Positions 59,589-64,000 of a stretch of 64,000 nucleotides of DNA are shown here, piece after piece (within the stretch, counting starts at the first letter, position 1; the number at the start of each line of letters is the position of its first letter). The notes under the pieces are model-generated. The model made no database searches. It worked only from the letters and a program-made list of their open reading frames with translations, and was not told where the DNA came from. Source of the DNA: Pandoraea sp. PE-S2T-3. Lineage in GTDB: Bacteria; Pseudomonadota; Gammaproteobacteria; Burkholderiales; Burkholderiaceae. Location of the stretch: NCBI RefSeq assembly GCF_002179965.1, contig NZ_NGUQ01000001.1, forward strand, positions 1 to 64,000, given 5' to 3'. A program made the position numbers and the translations under genes.

Positions 59589-60416
59589 ATGGCCATCACC
59601 ATCAAGAATGCCCACGATGTCGAAATGATGCGCGTCGCCTGCCGTCTGGCAAGCGAAGTGCTCGACTTCATTACGCCGCACGTCCGTGCCGGCGTGACTA
59701 CCGGTGAACTGGACCGCCTGTGCCATGAGTACATGCTCAAGGAGCAAGGCACCGTCCCCGCGCCGCTGAATTATCAGCCGCCGGGCTATCCGCCCTACCC
59801 CAAAGCCACCTGCATCTCGGTCAATGACGTGATCTGTCACGGCATCCCGGGTGACAAGGCGCTCAAGAACGGCGACGCGCTCAACATCGACATCACCGTC
59901 ATCAAGGACGGCTATTTTGGCGATACGAGCCGCATGTTCATCGTCGGCGACGGCACCATTCTCGCCAAGCGGCTGGCCCAGGTGACCTACGAGTGCATGT
60001 GGCTCGGCATCAATCAGGTGCGCCCGGGTGCGCGCCTCGGCGATATCGGCCACGCCATTCAGACGCATGCAGAAGCCCAAGGCTACAGCGTAGTGCGTGA
60101 ATATTGCGGCCACGGTATCGGTCAGGTGTTTCATGAAGACCCGCAGATCCTGCACTATGGCCGTCCGGGCACCGGGCTGGAATTGCAGGCCGGCATGATC
60201 TTCACGATCGAACCGATGATCAACGCCGGCAAGCGCGAAATTCGCACGATGCCCGATCAGTGGACGGTCAAGACGCGCGATCGCAGCCTGTCCGCGCAAT
60301 GGGAACACACACTGCTGGTGACGGAAACCGGCCACGAAGTGCTCACGCATTCGGCCCTGACGCCGCCCCCGCCGCCGGGTTCGGCGTATCTGGCGTCGTA
60401 CGCCGCCGCCGCTTGA
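59589..60416 (+). CDS. map: Type I methionine aminopeptidase
   Basis: Map removes the N-terminal methionine of new proteins. The 275-residue enzyme carries the metal ligands in NIDITVIKDGYFGDTSRMF (two Asp), CGHGIGQVFHEDP (His), TIEPMI (Glu) and SAQWEHTLLVT (Glu). I chose the ATG at 59589 (MAITIKNA), the family-typical start; the frame extends 12 codons upstream. A Pro- and Ala-rich tail follows the catalytic domain. It is divergent from rpsB, the conserved arrangement. Confidence 0.96.
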   Translation: MAITIKNAHDVEMMRVACRLASEVLDFITPHVRAGVTTGELDRLCHEYMLKEQGTVPAPLNYQPPGYPPYPKATCISVNDVICHGIPGDKALKNGDALNIDITVIKDGYFGDTSRMFIVGDGTILAKRLAQVTYECMWLGINQVRPGARLGDIGHAIQTHAEAQGYSVVREYCGHGIGQVFHEDPQILHYGRPGTGLELQAGMIFTIEPMINAGKREIRTMPDQWTVKTRDRSLSAQWEHTLLVTETGHEVLTHSALTPPPPPGSAYLASYAAAA

Positions 60417-60509
60417 GCTTGATGTCTAGTTGAAGTCTTAATTGTCCGGCCGCCCTCCCCCAGGCGGCCGCCCAGCCTGACCCCGTTTCACCACGCCCAG
60501 GAAGCCGCC

Positions 60510-63074
60510 ATGCACGCGCGCGCGCACGCCCCTTCTCCGCTACGTCAGGCCGTCAAGGAACGTAAGGCCGAACTCGTCGAACGCTTTGCCACCCACGGCA
60601 AGATCGACGTGCTGTTGCACGGCCTTTGTCAGGCGGTCGATCAGGCCATGCGCGAAGCATGGGCCAGTTGCGCCATGCCCGACGATCTGGCGCTCGTCGC
60701 CGTGGGCGGCTATGGGCGCGGCGAGCTGTATCCGTACTCCGACGTCGACATTCTCGTCTTGCATCGCCACACCGAGGGCGAGGCGCTGACCTCGCACGTT
60801 GAGCCGTTCATCAGCTTTCTGTGGGATATCGGGCTGGAAATCGGCTCGTCGGTGCGCACGGTGGACGAATGCATCACGGAAGCCCATGCCGACGTGACCG
60901 TGCAGACGAGCCTGCTCGAAGCGCGCCTGCTCACCGGCAATCAGGCGCTTTTCGATGAATTCGAACAGCGCTTTTCGGCCGATCTCGACCCGCGCGCGTT
61001 TTTCCGCAGCAAGCAGTTGGAGATTCGCCAGCGTCACGCGAAGTATCAGGACACGCCCTACAGTCTCGAGCCGAACTGCAAGGAAAGCCCGGGCGGCTTG
61101 CGCGACCTGCAAGTGATTTTGTGGATGACCAAGGCTGCCGGCCTTGGCAATAGCTGGTCGGAGTTGTTCGCCCGCGACCTGCTGACCGATCGCGAACTCA
61201 AGGAATTGCGCCGCAACGAGCAGTTTCTCAAGGGGCTGCGCGCGCGCCTGCATCTGATCGCCCGCCGCCGTCAGGACGTGCTCGTCTTCGACATGCAGAC
61301 CCCGCTGGCGCAGAGCCTCGGCTTCGAGGCCACCAGCACCAAGCGCGCGAGCGAGCAACTGATGCGCCGCTATTACTGGGCGGCCAAAGCGGTCTCGCAG
61401 TTGAATACCGTGCTGCTGCTCAACGTCGAGGCGCGGCTCTTCCCGCAGAGCAGTGGCATCACCCGGGTGATCAACGAGCGTTTCGTCGAGAAGCAAGGGA
61501 TGATCGAAATCGTCGACGATGAGCTGTATCAGCGCCATCCGAACGCGATTCTCGAGACGTTTCTGCTCTACGAGCAGGTCATCGGGGTGAAAGGTTTATC
61601 AGCACGTACGCTGCGGGCGCTTTACAATGCGCGCGATCTGATGAATGCGCAGTGGCGTGCCGATCCGGAAAATCGCCACACGTTTCTGGCGATCCTCCAG
61701 CAACCGCAAGGCATCACGCATGCGTTGCGCCTGATGAATCAGACGAGCGTGCTGGGCCGCTATCTGATCAACTTCCGTCGCGTGGTCGGTCAGATGCAGC
61801 ACGACCTGTACCACGTGTACACCGTCGACCAGCACATTCTGATGGTGGTGCGCAATATTCGTCGCTTTGCGGTGGCGGAACATGCGCACGAATATCCGTT
61901 CTGTAGCCAGTTGATCGCCAACTTCGACCGGCCGTGGGCACTGACGATTGCCGCGCTCTTTCACGATATTGCGAAGGGCCGTGGCGGCGATCACTCCACG
62001 CTGGGCATGGTCGACGCGCGACGTTTCTGCACGCGTCACGGCATCGACAAGGAAGACACCGAGTTGATCGTCTGGCTCGTGGGCGAGCATCTGACGATGA
62101 GCACGGTGGCGCAGAAGCAGGACACGACCGACCCGGAGGTCATTCGCCGCTTTGCGGAGAAGGTGGGCAATGAACGGCGCCTGACGGCACTGTATCTGCT
62201 CACGGTGGCCGATATTCGCGGCACCAGCCCGAAAGTCTGGAACGCCTGGAAGGGAAAACTGCTCGAAGACTTGTACCGTCTGACGTTGCAGGTGCTGGGC
62301 GGCGCCAACCCCGACCCGCACGCGCAGTTGAAGACCCGCAAGGAGGAAGCGCTCGGCCTGCTGCGGCTTTATACGGTGCCCGAGCGCGCCCAGGAGGCGC
62401 TCTGGAATACGCTGGACGTGGCTTATTTCCTGCGCAACGACCCGGCGGACGTGGCTTGGCAGACGCGGCACCTGTGGCGCCATGTCGATAGCAACACGCC
62501 GATCGTCAAGGCACGGCCGTCGCCGATCGGCGAAGGCTTGCAGGTGATGGTCTTCGTGCGCGATCAGGTCGATCTGTTCGCGCGCATTTGCGGCTATTTC
62601 GAGCGCAAGGGTTTGTCGATTCTCGACGCCAAGGTGCACACCACGAGTCACGGTTTCGCGCTCGACAGCTTTTTGCTGACGGACCCGGGACTCGACACGA
62701 GCTATCGCGACATCATCAGTCTGGTGGAAAGCGAACTGGTGGCATTGCTCACCCGTGTCGAGCCGCTCGCCGAGCCGAGCAAAGGCCGGTTGCCGCGCCG
62801 TTCGCGCAGTTTCCCGGTCACCCCGCGCGTCGATCTGCGACCGGACGATCGCGGTCAGTATTACCTGCTGTCGGTGTCGGCCAACGACCGCACCGGTCTG
62901 CTTTACGCGGTTGCCCGCGTGCTTGCGCGTCATGGCGTGAGCGTGCGCACCGCCCGCATTAATACCCTCGGCGAGCGTGTCGAAGACACGTTCCTGCTCG
63001 ATGGCAGCCGTTTGCAGGACAGTCGTCTGCAAATCGCCGTAGAGACCGAATTACTAGAAGCACTGGAACCATGA
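60510..63074 (+). CDS. glnD: [Protein-PII] uridylyltransferase / uridylyl-removing enzyme
   Basis: GlnD senses glutamine and modifies PII proteins, controlling nitrogen metabolism. The 854-residue protein has the nucleotidyltransferase domain with [15 protein letters not shown] (66-80), a GlnE-like PII-uridylylation helical domain, an HD hydrolase domain with [15 protein letters not shown] (around 485) and two C-terminal ACT domains (about 690-770 and 795-854). Length and domain order are normal. It follows map after 93 bp, and its stop overlaps the next start by 4 bp (ATGA). Confidence 0.97.
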   Translation: MHARAHAPSPLRQAVKERKAELVERFATHGKIDVLLHGLCQAVDQAMREAWASCAMPDDLALVAVGGYGRGELYPYSDVDILVLHRHTEGEALTSHVEPFISFLWDIGLEIGSSVRTVDECITEAHADVTVQTSLLEARLLTGNQALFDEFEQRFSADLDPRAFFRSKQLEIRQRHAKYQDTPYSLEPNCKESPGGLRDLQVILWMTKAAGLGNSWSELFARDLLTDRELKELRRNEQFLKGLRARLHLIARRRQDVLVFDMQTPLAQSLGFEATSTKRASEQLMRRYYWAAKAVSQLNTVLLLNVEARLFPQSSGITRVINERFVEKQGMIEIVDDELYQRHPNAILETFLLYEQVIGVKGLSARTLRALYNARDLMNAQWRADPENRHTFLAILQQPQGITHALRLMNQTSVLGRYLINFRRVVGQMQHDLYHVYTVDQHILMVVRNIRRFAVAEHAHEYPFCSQLIANFDRPWALTIAALFHDIAKGRGGDHSTLGMVDARRFCTRHGIDKEDTELIVWLVGEHLTMSTVAQKQDTTDPEVIRRFAEKVGNERRLTALYLLTVADIRGTSPKVWNAWKGKLLEDLYRLTLQVLGGANPDPHAQLKTRKEEALGLLRLYTVPERAQEALWNTLDVAYFLRNDPADVAWQTRHLWRHVDSNTPIVKARPSPIGEGLQVMVFVRDQVDLFARICGYFERKGLSILDAKVHTTSHGFALDSFLLTDPGLDTSYRDIISLVESELVALLTRVEPLAEPSKGRLPRRSRSFPVTPRVDLRPDDRGQYYLLSVSANDRTGLLYAVARVLARHGVSVRTARINTLGERVEDTFLLDGSRLQDSRLQIAVETELLEALEP

Positions 63075-64000
63075 GCGATACCCCGCGCGCCAAACTGGGC
63101 GCCAAACACCCCCGAACCCTCGACAAGACCCGCGCGCCGGTGCGCTCGTCAGGCGCTCTGCGCCGTCCGACGAAATCTGTCCCGGCGTCGATGCTCGACG
63201 GCAGCGGCGTGAAGAAGAAGCCCACCGGACCGCGGCCTTCCCGCCCGCGTCCGGCGGGTGACGATTTCACGCAAGCCACGGGGGGCGCACGACGCCCGGC
63301 CAGCCCGGCTGGCGCTGGTGCTGGTGCAGCACCGCGCAAACCTGCGGGCGCCGGCAAGCCGTTCGAGAAGCGGCCTTACGGCGAACGTCCGCCGGCGCGC
63401 GGCCAGCGCGAGCGCGTCGCGGGTGCTCGTCCGGCACGTGCCGATGACGACCGCCCGCCGCGCCGTTTCGATGAAGACCGTCCGCGCCGCGCGCCTGAAG
63501 GTGGCGCACGTGGCGAACAAGGCCGTCCGTTCAACCGTGGTGCCGATGACCGCGCACCGCGTCGCTTTGACGATAACCGTCCGCGCCGTGCGCCTGAAGG
63601 TGGTGCACGTGGCGAACAGGGCCGCCCGTTCAACCGGGGTGCCGACGACCGCGCACCGCGCCGCTTTGACGAGGACCGTCCGCGTCGCGCACCCGAAGGT
63701 GGCGCGCGAGGCGATCAGGCCCGCCCGTTCAATCGTGGCGCCGACGACCGCGCGCCCCGTCGCTTCGACGATAACCGCCCGCGTCGTGCCCCTGAGGGTG
63801 GCGCTCGCGGCGATCAGGCCCGTCCGTTCAACCGGGGTGCCGACGACCGCGCACCGCGCCGTAGCCCGGAGGGTGCACCGCCGCGTGGCCGGTTTGGCAA
63901 CGACGAGCGCGGCGCACGTCCGGCCCGCACTTCGCGCCCGACGCGCGTCGAGCGCGATGACGACGACGATATCAAGGTGCACAACGACGCCGCGGGTTCG
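63071..64000 (+). CDS. Protein with long disordered repeat-rich N-terminus, cut by window end (possible RNA methyltransferase)
   Basis: The ATG at 63071 overlaps the glnD stop. All 310 visible residues are low in complexity, rich in Arg, Pro, Gly, Asp and Ala, and must be disordered. Residues 1-120 are basic ([28 protein letters not shown]). From residue 124 a 33-residue unit ([20 protein letters not shown], then [13 protein letters not shown]) occurs four times plus a partial fifth. RGG-like tails of this kind are found in RNA helicases, pseudouridine synthases and SpoU methylases; the gene behind glnD in relatives is, as I remember, a SpoU-type methyltransferase. No catalytic domain is inside the window. 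Confidence 0.8.
   Translation, partial: MSDTPRAKLGAKHPRTLDKTRAPVRSSGALRRPTKSVPASMLDGSGVKKKPTGPRPSRPRPAGDDFTQATGGARRPASPAGAGAGAAPRKPAGAGKPFEKRPYGERPPARGQRERVAGARPARADDDRPPRRFDEDRPRRAPEGGARGEQGRPFNRGADDRAPRRFDDNRPRRAPEGGARGEQGRPFNRGADDRAPRRFDEDRPRRAPEGGARGDQARPFNRGADDRAPRRFDDNRPRRAPEGGARGDQARPFNRGADDRAPRRSPEGAPPRGRFGNDERGARPARTSRPTRVERDDDDDIKVHNDAAGS
63440..63862 (+). repeat. 99-bp in-frame tandem repeat, four copies plus a partial fifth
   Basis: Copies begin at 63440 (this one is 102 bp), 63542, 63641, 63740 and 63839 (partial). The FDEDR and FDDNR variants alternate between copies; the EQG variant is in copies 1-2 and DQA in copies 3-4. This indicates duplication of a two-unit block. The number of copies may vary between strains. 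Confidence 0.9.

Noticed and set aside
63440-63862. CRISPR array
   Set aside because: The repeat is 99 bp, contiguous without spacers and in frame with a coding sequence, so it is a protein repeat.

Overview
The window reads as ordinary chromosomal DNA of a GC-rich betaproteobacterium of the Burkholderiaceae. The gene orders (rpsB-tsf-pyrH-frr-uppS-cdsA-dxr-rseP-bamA-skp-lpxD-fabZ-lpxA-lpxB-rnhB, the ppsA/ppsR divergent pair, guaB-guaA near smpB-ratA-rnfH, map-glnD) are those of Burkholderia, Ralstonia and Pandoraea. The size and mix of the accessory genes suggest Pandoraea; that genus assignment is inference. I found no tRNA, rRNA, CRISPR array, insertion sequence or phage gene.

Region 1 (1-31,480) is accessory metabolism, transport and regulation. 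It opens with purine catabolism on the minus strand: puuE (allantoinase), uraD (OHCU decarboxylase) and alc (allantoicase, cut by the window edge). Next come LD-carboxypeptidase and tadA, a citrate-type MHS symporter, a DkgB-like aldo/keto reductase beside a GntR regulator, a ParB-like protein, a LON-domain protein, and a LysR/MFS divergent pair. These are followed by a PhnB-type VOC protein, a threonine aldolase-type lyase and an AraC regulator. A fusaric-acid/aromatic-acid-type efflux operon (FUSC, DUF1656, HlyD, RND-type outer membrane lipoprotein, then a 130-aa unknown) occupies 14.0-19.2 kb with a LysR gene upstream. After a second LysR and an SDR that lacks its catalytic Tyr/Lys comes the most coherent candidate system (22.1-28.4 kb). 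It consists of a GntR regulator divergent from a hydrolase, Fe-dependent alcohol dehydrogenase, MFS importer, membrane di-iron hydroxylase and Tat-exported hydrolase. I find a shared operator-like sequence at three places in this cluster. A DnaQ-type exonuclease, an exported SGNH hydrolase and a LysR gene close the region.

Region 2 (31,560-43,410) is core metabolism. On the minus strand lie guaB, an unknown membrane protein and guaA, with an EamA permease divergent. Then come ratA-rnfH divergent from smpB, an NfeD-stomatin pair, and ppsA (PEP synthase) divergent from its regulator ppsR.

Region 3 (43,411-59,036, all minus strand) is the large cell-envelope and translation operon, from rpsB at its head to a SPOUT RNA methyltransferase at its end. 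It links ribosome and translation factors, UMP kinase, isoprenoid and phospholipid precursor synthesis, outer-membrane assembly (RseP, BamA, Skp) and lipid A synthesis. Many junctions are 4-bp stop/start overlaps. skp and bamA both appear to use TTG start codons.

Region 4 (59,589-64,000, plus strand) holds map and glnD, then the start of a protein with a long disordered N-terminus built from 33-residue (99-bp) tandem repeats, cut by the window end.
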